From Candidatus Azobacteroides sp. (lineage in GTDB: Bacteria; Bacteroidota; Bacteroidia; Bacteroidales; WRGA01): a DNA stretch of 64,000 bases. The notes beneath the pieces were generated by a model. It saw only the letters and a program-made list of their open reading frames with translations, was not told the origin of the DNA and ran no database searches. Below, piece by piece: positions 42,246 through 51,125 of the stretch. The position numbers were made by a program, and so were the translations under genes. The stretch spans positions 828 through 64,827 of the forward strand of contig JAJQEC010000144.1 of NCBI GenBank assembly GCA_021201815.1, written 5' to 3'. Every line of letters starts with the position of its first letter. Position 1 is the stretch's first letter.

Positions 42246-42547
42246 ACCCAGTCATGTTCGGAAGATTTGAAATATGATATGCACAACTGATTATTCATCT
42301 GGCGAAACACCGGATAAATAGACGTTCAAATGAGGAAAGGCTTTTTATTGTTCAACCCGCTCCGGGGTTGCGGCAGGGTAAGGACTTGCCGATCTCCCGG
42401 TCGCTATGCTTCACCGGGAGTTATGAATATTCAACCCTGCGGGTTTACGGGGGATACTTTCCTGATAGAATCTCTCCTATTACCCAGTAGAAATCCTTCT
42501 TTTTTCCCTTCTATCCGGTTTTTCAAATCTTCCGAACATGACTGGGT
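42246..42547. repeat. MITE-like element with 27-bp perfect inverted ends
   Basis: 42246-42272 and 42521-42547 are exact reverse complements over 27 bp. With 26-bp ends (42247-42272, 42521-42546), both sides are bordered by TTCACA (42241-42246 and 42547-42552), which could be a 6-bp target duplication, although TTCACA is also part of the local repeat motif. Inside are hairpins CAACCC/GGGTTG (42353-42370) and CTCCCGGT/ACCGGGAG (42394-42420). No coding sequence is supported in or next to it up to 42830. Confidence 0.55.
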
Positions 42548-42830
42548 TCACACCCGGGGCTACCAAGCTGTAACCACCCTGTGGTCAAGAGGGTAGATGA
42601 TTCCTTCGATACAGTGGCTCTCTACCGAAATTTTTCCCTTGAGTTGACGACATTGGGGTGCGGCCTCCTCAATCTCCGGGTATCACAAAAAATATCCATG
42701 AAATATTTTCGTAAATGAAAAATAATAAAAAAATAAACATTCAGTTTATACATATCATTATCTTTACACGCTAAATAGAATAATATAATTTCTGTTCCTA
42801 CATTTACTATTACCATTAAAAAGGAAATAT

Positions 42831-43538
42831 ATGAAAAGAAAAATCACCCTTTTATCTCTTTTACTCATTACTTTTTCCGGCTGGGCACAGCAGGTTACTA
42901 TTCTGGAACAACGGGAAATTCCGGAACCGGAAGAACAAGAGGAATTCTATTATATCCCCGGGGAATTTGCCCCTGTTGCGGAGGCATGGATCGGGAAATT
43001 GCAGAGTACCTGTACCCATACCAAAAATGCTACTCTGGAAGATATATTCCTGAGCCTCTGGGAAACGGCGAATTTATTAGGTGCCAATGCTTTTTTCATT
43101 GAAGAATATACCCATGCACAGGGCAATACCTCTGTTACCATAGCGATATTTTATCTGGAAGAGGAAGAAGTTGAGGAAATGTATGAATTTTATCCGACCA
43201 ATACCATTTATATTTTCGGAGAACTTAAAGCCGATGCTAAGAAGAAAGGTGTCAAGGTAAACAAAGAAAAAGTAGAAATCGAACCCCTGAAATATTACGC
43301 CTATCAGCAACCGCTGAATGAAAAGGCAACCGTAAGCGTAGGAGGAATGTTCGGTACTAAATATATCCGGAAAGGTGAGGAGGGACAACCTTCTGTTTTT
43401 CTGACATTAGGGGGATTTTCAGCTGCACCTGCCGTAGGAGGCGGTGGAAGTATCGGTGTGAATTTCAGTACCGGTAGCATTTTCCCGTTTTCAGACAATT
43501 TCGGAATGTTTTTAATAGAAATCCTTGAAGAAGAGTGA
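42831..43538 (+). CDS. Small secreted protein of unknown function
   Basis: Signal peptide about 1-20 (ends SGWAQ), then a very acidic first stretch (QREIPEPEEQEEFYYIPG). The middle has LWETANLLGANAFFIEEY and a hydrophobic, Gly-rich C-terminus (VGGGGSIGVNFSTGSIFPF) that could be beta strands. No family recognised. A weak promoter-like box (TATCTTTA at 42759-42766) lies upstream. It is isolated between two repeat-rich gaps, and its 235-aa frame with a clean signal peptide supports a real gene. Confidence 0.7.
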   Translation: MKRKITLLSLLLITFSGWAQQVTILEQREIPEPEEQEEFYYIPGEFAPVAEAWIGKLQSTCTHTKNATLEDIFLSLWETANLLGANAFFIEEYTHAQGNTSVTIAIFYLEEEEVEEMYEFYPTNTIYIFGELKADAKKKGVKVNKEKVEIEPLKYYAYQQPLNEKATVSVGGMFGTKYIRKGEEGQPSVFLTLGGFSAAPAVGGGGSIGVNFSTGSIFPFSDNFGMFLIEILEEE

Positions 43539-43587
43539 GAATCCCTTCCTGTACTTTCTCAGCCAGAGGCAATCCCGAACCATTACT

Positions 43588-43635
43588 ACCGTGGGTTGAG
43601 GTCTCACGGCTAATAACATATCGCCACTCCGTGGC
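43588..43635 (+). repeat. Two-hairpin module, copy D
   Basis: Hairpin 1 ACCGTG / CACGG(C) (43588-43610), 12-nt linker, hairpin 2 GCCAC-TCC-GTGGC (43623-43635). Confidence 0.75.
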
Positions 43636-43780
43636 TTCTTTGTGAGCTGGCTATCCACTCTTACATTGGCAACGTTGAAGTTTGTTTAACAACATTGTAA
43701 GAATGCCTTCCTGCACTCTCATAGCCAAAGATAATCCGGAACCAGCAATCCCATCCCAATGACAAAATACCAGCCTTCGA

Positions 43781-43828
43781 GCCGCGTAGCGGCGTCATAT
43801 AACTAGCCGTGCTGCCTCAGCTCACGGT
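43781..43828 (-). repeat. Two-hairpin module, copy E (minus), with compensated stem
   Basis: Hairpin 2 is GCCGC-GTA-GCGGC (43781-43793), where the other copies have GCCAC/GTGGC, so an A-T pair is replaced by G-C. Hairpin 1 is GCCGTG / CACGGT (43806-43828). The linker is again 12 nt. Confidence 0.75.
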
Positions 43829-43988
43829 CTTATTTTTCATTTATGAAAAATAATAAATTTATATAATAGTCCATAAATATTTATTTTGTATAGCACTTCT
43901 TTGTTAAATATTAATTTAATAAAAAGGCATATTTTTACCTTATCCGACCTGTTTTTATATAAAAAATGATCCTTTTTTACAAACTGTC

Positions 43989-44139
43989 CAACTATCCCGT
44001 AATAGTTATTCAACTAATACGGGATAGTTGTCCAACTAATATGACATAAATGTCCAACTAATACGGGATAGTTGGGCATTTTTAACCGAAAAAACGGCCT
44101 TTTTGCCGTATTAGTTGACCCACTTTAGTACTAAAGTGG
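43989..44139. repeat. Array of hairpin units at 22-bp period (array 2)
   Basis: Units start at 43989, 44011, 44033 and 44055, exactly 22 bp apart; units 2 and 4 are identical (CAACTAATACGGGATAGTTG, arms CAACTA/TAGTTG), unit 1 is in inverse orientation and unit 3 is decayed. After one degenerate period, a half-unit begins at about 44098, and a different perfect 20-bp palindrome (CCACTTTAGTACTAAAGTGG, 44120-44139) starts 22 bp later. ACGGC-CTTTTT-GCCGT (about 44093-44109) makes a further hairpin. Same period as array 1 at 5573 but unrelated unit sequence. Confidence 0.85.
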
Positions 44140-44899
44140 AACGTTTTTAGTAAAAAAATAGGAGTTTTTTACCTGGTTTTATCCCTGTTTTCCCTGAAAA
44201 GGCCGGGAAATAGCAGGCGATGGTACAGAAAGAAGGAATAATGCACGGTTCCCCTTACTGTGGAAAGAGGAAGAAGAACCACAATAATTTCCTTTCCCTA
44301 TGCGTAGGAAGGTTACAGAAAGGAACGGAAAAAGATTGGAGGCAGAAAGAATATCGTGTTTTTCTTCTTTTGTATTTTTAGTCGTTAAATAAAAGTTTAA
44401 TGGATAGATGTGATATACAGGCACACTTCTTCTTTCTGTAAAAATCAGCAGAAGCGTTGAAAATATATATCTGAAAAATAAAGATTCCATATCTTATTCC
44501 CTGTTTTGGGGCTTTTATTTATTTGCAGATACAAATATACAATCAAAAAAGGTAAAATGCAAATATTTGCTGTATTATTTTCAAGTTAAATAAACGTTAG
44601 AAGAAACGGATGAAATTTATTTCTCCCTCCATCCATTCTCTTTCATTAAAAAAATAAGTATTGTACGGTAAATAAAAATCCTTTTCATGGTGCAAAAATA
44701 ATTCCCGGAATATCATTTCAAGGCAAAAAGAAAAAGGTAAAAACTAAAACCTGCTACCGATTTTAGCTCTTCCCTCTTACTTTTTACCTTCTCTTCTCTT
44801 AATTTTTCCCTTAATTGGTGTCGGCTAGAGGTACTCCCTGAAAAAATATTCTTTTGAAAAACAGCACTATATTATCTATTCCGGAAAAAAAATAATCCA
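44140..44899. other. AT-rich intergenic region before the GH92 promoter
   Basis: No gene is supported; a 103-aa minus frame at 44179-44490 shows no recognisable features. An imperfect 14-bp inverted repeat (AAGGTAAAAACTAA at 44734-44747, complement with one mismatch at 44777-44790) is related to the hairpins at 49431 and 51025. Confidence 0.5.
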
Positions 44900-44944
44900 T
44901 TAATGTTTAATTAAGGTTGTGTTAACCCCTCGCTTGTATATTTG
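44900..44944 (+). promoter_or_regulatory. GH92 promoter with three TTAA half-sites at 11-bp spacing
   Basis: TTAA at 44900, 44911 and 44922 (11 bp apart, each preceded by a purine), then TATATTTG at 44937-44944, 15 bp after the start of the last TTAA. Identical geometry to 9321-9365 and 57500-57544. About 95 bp before the GH92 start. Confidence 0.7.
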
Positions 44945-45038
44945 TTGCGAAGATATAAATACATGAAAAATAATCCTCTGCTTTTTACAAAATAAGTAGT
45001 GTATAAAGCAGGCAATTATGAATAAACAAAACATAACT

Positions 45039-47222
45039 ATGAAAAGCACACTTTTATATTTACTCTCCGTCCTGTTCCTTTTTTCTGCCTGTCAGAAAGA
45101 AGAAAAACAAGACCGCTTACTGGATTACGTAGACCCGTTTGTCGGAACGGCTTATACCGGGCATACTTTTCCCGGAGCTACTTACCCGTTCGGACTGATG
45201 CAGCCAGGTCCGCAGACCGGTAATTTCGAATGGAAATACTGTGCCGGATATAAATACGAAGACCCTCTTATCTGGGGCTTTACCCAGAACCGGCTTAATG
45301 GTACCGGGATTCCGGACCTGGGGGATTTGTTAGTTATCCCGTTTTCAGGAGACGGAGGACAAGAGCTGAAAAGTACTTTCTCTAAAGAAACAGAAAAAGC
45401 ATCTCCCGGCTATTATACGGTTGAATTGATAGATAATGCCGTGAAAGTAGAACTTACTGCTACTCCCCATGTTGCCATGCATCGATACCGGTTTATGAAA
45501 GAAAACCCGGCTGTCTGCATTGATTTTCAGAACGGACAGGTAAGTACGGAACAGGATTATGAGAACCGTGTCCTTTTTGCGGAAGTAAATATTGAAGACG
45601 AACAGACCATTACCGGTCACCATAAGGTAAGGGCATGGACAGACCGGCAATTATTTTATGTAATAAAATTTGAAAAACCTTTTATTGCCCAGGAGACCAT
45701 ACAGACTACTCTGCAGGGGAAAGCTCCACGGAAAATATTCCGGTTTAATGAAAAAGAAAAAGAGGTTCAAATAAAAGTTGCCTTTTCTACGGTCAGTATA
45801 GAAGGAGCAAAGAAGAACCTGGAAGCAGAATCCGTACATTGGGATTTCGACCGGGTAAGGGAAGATGCGGAAAATACCTGGGAACAATACCTTTCCCGTG
45901 TTTCCATCAAAGGTTCGGAAGAACAGAAAAAGAATTTTTATACTTCGTTGTATCATTTGTTGATTCAGCCTAATAATATCGCCGATGTAGATGGAAATTA
46001 CAGGGGAGCAGACGACATGGTAGCCAATTCTCCTTTCGGCAAGTATTATTCTACCTTTTCCCTCTGGGATACCTATCGGGCTGCACATCCCATGTATACC
46101 ATTCTAGCTCCGGAAATGGTGCCGGAACTGATCAACACAATGATTATCCATGCCGAAACCTATGGATATCTCCCGATCTGGGCATTGTGGGGAAAAGAAA
46201 CCTATTGTATGATCGGAAACCATGGGGTGCCGGCAGTTGTGGAAGCATGCCTGAAAAATTTTCCGGGTATCGACCAGGAAAGAGCATACAGCATGGTAAA
46301 ACAATCTCTCACCGGAAATCATCGCAAATATGACTGGCAGATGTATGACCAGTACGGGTATTTCCCTTTTGATCTGGTAAAGGAAGAATCTGTTTCCCGC
46401 ACCTTGGAATGTGCCTATGATGACTATTGCGCTGCGCTGCTGGCAAGGAAACTCGGAAAAGAAGAAGACTATGAGTTCTTCTTAAAACGCTCCGGATATT
46501 ACAAAAACCTGTTTGACCCGGATACGAAACTGGCGAGAGGAAAAGATTCCAAAGGCAACTGGCGGAATCCTTTTGACCGGTACCACTTATCTCATGCCGG
46601 TACTGCCGGGGGAGATTATACGGAAGGAAATGCATGGCAGTATACATGGCATGTACAACAGGATGTGGATGGACTGGTGGAATTGATGGGTGGAAAAGAA
46701 GCATTCGCCACCAAATTAGATTCTTTGTTTGTACTGGAGAAAGAAGTGGAACAAACCGGTTTTGTCGGAGATGTGACCGGGCTGATCGGACAGTACGCAC
46801 AGGGAAATGAACCCAGTCATCATGTCATTTACCTCTATACGCTTGTCGGAAAGAACTGGCGTACCGCAGAGCTTGTAAGAGAGATATTTGATAAGTTTTA
46901 TCTTCCGAAGCCCGATGGCTTGTGTGGAAATGATGACTGCGGACAAATGTCTGCCTGGTATATGTTCAGTGCCATGGGATTTTATCCGGTCAATACCGTA
47001 AACAAGCAATATGTGATCGGAGCTCCCCAGATACCCGAAATAAAAATCAGCCTGCCGGGGAATAAAACATTTACCGTAATTGCACACAATCTTTCCGAAC
47101 AGAATAAATACGTGAAAACAATAACATATAATGGCGTTGAGATTAATGATTTTATTATTACGTACGATCAGATCATGGCAGGGGGAGTTTTAGAATTTGA
47201 GATGATGGATACGCCCTTATAA
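45039..47222 (+). CDS. GH92 exo-alpha-mannosidase lipoprotein
   Basis: Calcium-dependent alpha-mannosidase of family 92. ATG 45039 (727 aa) is preferred to 45018 because it gives a compact lipoprotein signal (FSAC, Cys18). DYVDPFVGTAYTGHTFPGAT is the standard family opening and PFGLMQPGPQTG follows. QGNEPSHH (Glu591, candidate general acid) and GNDDCGQMSAWYMFSAMGFYPV (about 630-651, carrying the acidic base residues and Ca site) are complete, so an active classical GH92 is expected. First gene behind the TTAA promoter at 44900. Confidence 0.95.
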   Translation: MKSTLLYLLSVLFLFSACQKEEKQDRLLDYVDPFVGTAYTGHTFPGATYPFGLMQPGPQTGNFEWKYCAGYKYEDPLIWGFTQNRLNGTGIPDLGDLLVIPFSGDGGQELKSTFSKETEKASPGYYTVELIDNAVKVELTATPHVAMHRYRFMKENPAVCIDFQNGQVSTEQDYENRVLFAEVNIEDEQTITGHHKVRAWTDRQLFYVIKFEKPFIAQETIQTTLQGKAPRKIFRFNEKEKEVQIKVAFSTVSIEGAKKNLEAESVHWDFDRVREDAENTWEQYLSRVSIKGSEEQKKNFYTSLYHLLIQPNNIADVDGNYRGADDMVANSPFGKYYSTFSLWDTYRAAHPMYTILAPEMVPELINTMIIHAETYGYLPIWALWGKETYCMIGNHGVPAVVEACLKNFPGIDQERAYSMVKQSLTGNHRKYDWQMYDQYGYFPFDLVKEESVSRTLECAYDDYCAALLARKLGKEEDYEFFLKRSGYYKNLFDPDTKLARGKDSKGNWRNPFDRYHLSHAGTAGGDYTEGNAWQYTWHVQQDVDGLVELMGGKEAFATKLDSLFVLEKEVEQTGFVGDVTGLIGQYAQGNEPSHHVIYLYTLVGKNWRTAELVREIFDKFYLPKPDGLCGNDDCGQMSAWYMFSAMGFYPVNTVNKQYVIGAPQIPEIKISLPGNKTFTVIAHNLSEQNKYVKTITYNGVEINDFIITYDQIMAGGVLEFEMMDTPL

Positions 47223-47480
47223 ATTCTCTCTCCATGTAATTTGCGAAGTGATCCGGAGAGCCTCGGTACAGAAAGAATATCACAGTTTTTGCGAGAGTAT
47301 TCGTGTAAGTATTCAGGTTATGGTTTTAGTGGACTGATTCTTTTTGTACTACAGGCTTTTCGGATAGCCTCGTGAAGATTTATAAAATGCCATGGAAAAT
47401 TATATCCGTTTATTAGAAAAGGAATGACATAGGATATATAATGATCTCTCTTTTTATATTAAAACCAAAGCCCTTGAATA

Positions 47481-48557
47481 ATGGTACCATTAAAACACAT
47501 CTACACTATAAGAAAGGCAGCCATCCTTTTTTTATCGGTATCTTTTTCTTTTATAGCTTGTAGTAAAAAAGGAACCGCAGTTGAAACAGAAAATACATCG
47601 GCTCCTGTCTCCGTCATATTTGATACGGATATAGGAAATGACATTGATGACGCCCTTGCCCTCGATATGATTTATAAATACATAGATAGGGATAAGTTCC
47701 GGTTATTAGGAATTATGACCAATAAAGACAACTATTATTCCCCGGAATATATTGATGTGATGAATGAATGGTATGGCTATCCCCACATCCCGATCGGAAT
47801 ATGGAAGAAAGGGGAGCTTCTGCACAGAAACGACACCAATTATACAACACATGCCTGTATTCGGGAAGAAAACGGACAGTATGTATTCCGGAGAACAATG
47901 AAAAATTATGATCTTCTTCCGAATGCGGCTCTTCTTTACCGGAAACTGTTAGCGCAGCAGCCGGATAGCTCTGTCACCATTATTTCCGTCGGATTTTCCA
48001 CCAATCTTGCCCGTTTGCTGGAAATACCTGCCGATGAATATTCTCCTTTGAACGGTACGGAACTGGTAAAATCCAAAGTAAAGCTGTTATCTGTCATGGC
48101 CGGAAGTTTCAGCAAGGAAGATTACGTCGAATTCAATGTATATATGGATCCGCCGGCAGCCCGGGCAATGTTTGCCGGATGGCCAGGCGAGATTGTTGTT
48201 TCTCCTTTTGAATTGGGAGAAAGGATTCTTTATCCCGGGGAAAGCATCGAAAATGATTTTACATGGACTAAATGGCATCCGCTCGTAGAAGCATACAAAG
48301 CGTTCGGACAAATGCCGTATGACCGGCCTACCTGGGACCTTACTTCCGTATTATATGTGGCGGAGCCGGACAGTAACTTTTTCCATCTTTCCGGAAAAGG
48401 GCAAATCCGTGTGGATGAAAAAGGTTGTACCCATTTTACCCCACAGGAAGACGGAAAACACCGGTACCTGATCACAACTCCGGAACAGGAACAGCGGATC
48501 CGGGATTATTTTGTATCCCTTATCCCGGAGAAACCATTGCATTTCGGAAAACAATGA
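47481..48557 (+). CDS. Nucleoside-hydrolase-family lipoprotein
   Basis: Inosine/uridine-preferring nucleoside hydrolase fold. VIFDTDIGNDIDDALAL at about 45-61 contains the Ca-binding D-x-D...D-x-D-D motif (Asp48, 50, 54, 56, 57). Lipoprotein signal with Cys27 (FIAC) puts it in the periplasm or on the surface rather than the cytosol, where classic enzymes act. In glycan loci such exported homologues may hydrolyse other N- or O-ribosides; substrate unknown. Length 358 aa is slightly above the usual ~310. The 258-bp gap before it holds no clear promoter. Confidence 0.88.
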   Translation: MVPLKHIYTIRKAAILFLSVSFSFIACSKKGTAVETENTSAPVSVIFDTDIGNDIDDALALDMIYKYIDRDKFRLLGIMTNKDNYYSPEYIDVMNEWYGYPHIPIGIWKKGELLHRNDTNYTTHACIREENGQYVFRRTMKNYDLLPNAALLYRKLLAQQPDSSVTIISVGFSTNLARLLEIPADEYSPLNGTELVKSKVKLLSVMAGSFSKEDYVEFNVYMDPPAARAMFAGWPGEIVVSPFELGERILYPGESIENDFTWTKWHPLVEAYKAFGQMPYDRPTWDLTSVLYVAEPDSNFFHLSGKGQIRVDEKGCTHFTPQEDGKHRYLITTPEQEQRIRDYFVSLIPEKPLHFGKQ

Positions 48558-48637
48558 GAACAAAAGAATATTTTTTACTATAGGAGTAGTTATAGAAAAG
48601 CTGAATATCCTTACTAAATACCATCACACTCTATATT

Positions 48638-49441
48638 ATGAAAAATCTATTATCGGGTTTTCTTATCCTTTGTCTTTTTGTCTCCTGCCATCAGCAGAGA
48701 AGTAATGCATATACCGAAGAGGAAGAATGGATACCGCTCTTTAACGGCAGGGATTTATCTGGCTGGACAGTTAAAATAAAAGGATATCCGGCCGGTGAAA
48801 ATGCAAAAAACACATTTCGTGTAGAAGATGGTATTCTGAAAGTTTCTTATGAAGAATACGGAGACATATTTAACAACAGCTTCGGTCATATTTTTACTGA
48901 TCAGCCATACTCCGATTATAAATTAAAGGTGGAGTATCGTTTTGTGGGGGAACAGTTGTCCGATGCCCCGGAATGGGCATACCGGAATAGCGGAATTATG
49001 TTTCACGCACAATCTCCCGGTTCCATGGCATTAAATCAGGATTTCCCCATTTCCATAGAGGCACAGTTGCTGGGTGGCGACGGATTACAGGATCGTCCCA
49101 ACGGAAATGTGTGCACACCCGGTACGGAAATATATATTCAGGGAAACCCTTATCCGGAACATTGCTATTCCTCTTCATCCCGGACGTATCATGGAGATGA
49201 CTGGGTAACCTTCGAAATGGTTGTTTTCAGTGACAGCATCGTACACCATATCATGGAAGGAGATACGATACTGACTTATACCCGGCTTTCTCTTACCCCG
49301 GATAATCCGGAATTGCCGGAAGGAATGGTCGCTGGTCCGCTGAAACAAGGATACATTGTCCTTCAGTCCGAAGGACACCCTGTAGAATTTCGAAAAGTCG
49401 AGTTAGTAAATTTCGAAAATAAAGGAAAAGGTAAAAAGTAA
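48638..49441 (+). CDS. DUF1080 lipoprotein (3-keto-glycoside hydrolase-like), copy 1
   Basis: Concanavalin-like DUF1080 domain (IPLFNGRDLSGWTV at about 31-44, RNSGIMFHAQSPGS, FPISIEAQLLGG). Members of this family hydrolyse 3-keto-glycosides made by Gfo/Idh/MocA-type oxidases. Lipobox FVSC with Cys17, so periplasmic or surface. Length 267 aa. A 13-bp hairpin overlaps its stop codon (49431-49481). Second copy at 57715. Confidence 0.85.
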   Translation: MKNLLSGFLILCLFVSCHQQRSNAYTEEEEWIPLFNGRDLSGWTVKIKGYPAGENAKNTFRVEDGILKVSYEEYGDIFNNSFGHIFTDQPYSDYKLKVEYRFVGEQLSDAPEWAYRNSGIMFHAQSPGSMALNQDFPISIEAQLLGGDGLQDRPNGNVCTPGTEIYIQGNPYPEHCYSSSSRTYHGDDWVTFEMVVFSDSIVHHIMEGDTILTYTRLSLTPDNPELPEGMVAGPLKQGYIVLQSEGHPVEFRKVELVNFENKGKGKK

Positions 49442-49481
49442 AACGGAAATTATTTCTCTCCTTTTACCTTTTACTTTTTAC
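49431..49481 (+). terminator. A/T-type intergenic hairpin
   Basis: GTAAAAAGTAAAA (49431-49443, overlapping the stop codon) pairs perfectly with 49469-49481. Related inverted repeats occur at 44734-44790 and 51025-51095. Confidence 0.5.
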
Positions 49482-49507
49482 TTTATCACATATAATTATT
49501 ACTATAG

Positions 49508-51016
49508 ATGAAAATAATAATAACCATTATCCGGATGGCCATCGGCTGGCATTTCCTGTATGAAGGGATTGTTAAATGTGTATCGGCAGACTGGTCTTCA
49601 GAAGGTTTCCTGACCGGTACCATCGGGTTTACCTCCGGGTTTTATCATTGGCTTGCCGCATCTCCCGAAAGGCTGCAGGTGGTTGATGTGATGAATGTCT
49701 ACGGACTTATGCTGATAGGCATCGTTCTTTTTCTGGGAATAGTTACCCGCTGGGCTTCCCTAGGGGGATTTCTGCTTCTTGTTTTATATTATTTTGCTTA
49801 TCCGCCTTTCGGCATTTCCTTGCTCGGACCACATGACGGAAGTGTATTTATTGTAAATAAAATCTTTATAGAAGCAGCTATTCTGGCTTGCCTGTTTTTT
49901 ATAAAAGAAAAAGGATATGGGATCGATAATCTCATTGCTTACCTGAAAATCGAAAAAGAGTTTCCTTCACGGGAAAATGAAAAGCAGGAAACTGACAGAA
50001 CCCGGCGGGAGGCAATAAAAAACTTAGCTTCTTTACCCATATTAGGCGCCTTGAGCTGGAGTGCTTTAAAAACAAATGAAAAGTACAACATAGATGCTAC
50101 TACCGGAGCTACCATTCAGATTAACAGGATGTACTTAAGTGAATTGAAAGGCTCCCTTCCGAAAGGTAAAATCGAAAACCATGAACTCAGTCGTCTGGTA
50201 ATGGGCGGTAATCTGATAGGAGGGTGGGCACATGCAAGGGATTTGTTATATGCCGAAAGCCTTTTCAAAGCATATAATACGGAAAAGAAAATATTTGAAA
50301 CGCTGATGCTTTGCGAACAGGCCGGGATTAATTGCATTAATATCGGTTATCCGACCATGTCCATGATGGTCAAATATAGAAAAGTGACGGGAAGTAAAAT
50401 AAAGCTTATTACCCAGGTTGGTATTGACGAAGAAAATAAGCAGGATATTTATGATAACGTTACTCGGGCAATTGATAACGGAGCGGATATCCTTCAGTTG
50501 CAAGGGGCTTGGTGTGACTTCCTGGTCCGGGACAACCGGCTGGATATCGTAGCCGGTATGATGGACCGGATAAAAAGTCAGGGATATACGGCGGGATTAG
50601 CTTCCCATACGATAGATTCTTTAATTATTTGTGAGGAAAACGGCATTATCCCGGATTATTATATGAAAACCATGCACCATGACAATTACTGGTCCGCACA
50701 TCCCCGTGAAAACCGGAGACCATTTGAAGTAGACGGAGTCCGCTATGTCGAACACGATAGGTTCCATGATAATTGTTTTTGCCTTTTCCCGGACCGGACA
50801 GTGGAATTTGTAAACCGGTGTAAGGTGCCTGTGATGGGTTTTAAAGTCCTGGCTGCCGGAGCAATTCCTCCGGAAGACGGATTCAGATGGGCCTTTGAGA
50901 ACGGTGCTGATTTTATTTGTGTCGGTATGTTTGATTTTCAGGTAGTAAATGATGTAAATATTTGTATTGATACCCTAAACCAATTGAAAAACAGAGAACG
51001 TGAATGGTACGGATAA
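49508..51016 (+). CDS. DoxX-like membrane domain fused to an exported TIM-barrel domain
   Basis: Residues ~5-135 are a DoxX/DoxD-like four-helix membrane region (GWHFLYEGIVK, LMLIGIVLFLGIVTRWASLGGFLLLVLYYFAYPPFG, KIFIEAAILACLFFI). Then TRREAIKNLASLPILGAL (about 165-182) looks like a twin-arginine signal placed inside the protein, and residues ~225-500 form a TIM-barrel-like domain (LSRLVMGGNLIGGW, GADILQLQGAWCDF, PVMGFKVLAAGAIPPEDGF, GADFICVGMFDFQV) reminiscent of aldo/keto-reductase-like or lyase barrels. No cofactor motif could be assigned. The order suggests a periplasmic barrel tethered to a quinone- or thiosulfate-oxidase-like membrane unit. 67 bp after DUF1080. Confidence 0.75.
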   Translation: MKIIITIIRMAIGWHFLYEGIVKCVSADWSSEGFLTGTIGFTSGFYHWLAASPERLQVVDVMNVYGLMLIGIVLFLGIVTRWASLGGFLLLVLYYFAYPPFGISLLGPHDGSVFIVNKIFIEAAILACLFFIKEKGYGIDNLIAYLKIEKEFPSRENEKQETDRTRREAIKNLASLPILGALSWSALKTNEKYNIDATTGATIQINRMYLSELKGSLPKGKIENHELSRLVMGGNLIGGWAHARDLLYAESLFKAYNTEKKIFETLMLCEQAGINCINIGYPTMSMMVKYRKVTGSKIKLITQVGIDEENKQDIYDNVTRAIDNGADILQLQGAWCDFLVRDNRLDIVAGMMDRIKSQGYTAGLASHTIDSLIICEENGIIPDYYMKTMHHDNYWSAHPRENRRPFEVDGVRYVEHDRFHDNCFCLFPDRTVEFVNRCKVPVMGFKVLAAGAIPPEDGFRWAFENGADFICVGMFDFQVVNDVNICIDTLNQLKNREREWYG

Positions 51017-51024
51017 GGAGGTAA

Positions 51025-51095
51025 AAAGTAAAAGGTAAAAAATAAAAAATAAAAGCAATCTCACCTAAGCCTCACTCTTTTTTACCTTTTACTTT
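51025..51095 (+). terminator. 18-bp perfect A/T-rich hairpin
   Basis: 51025-51042 (AAAGTAAAAGGTAAAAAA) is exactly complementary to 51078-51095, with a 35-nt loop, between the DoxX fusion and the next GH92. Terminator or processing site. Confidence 0.5.
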
Positions 51096-51125
51096 CTGCC
51101 TTTAATCTTTAACTTTATTATTATA

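Noticed and set aside
42007-42290. Short ORFs on both strands (42007-42255, 42048-42290)
   Set aside because: They read through perfect hairpins of the palindrome cluster; the open frames are explained by the repeats and carry no domain.
44179-44490. 103-codon minus-strand ORF
   Set aside because: No signal peptide, domain or promoter; low-complexity AT-rich region.
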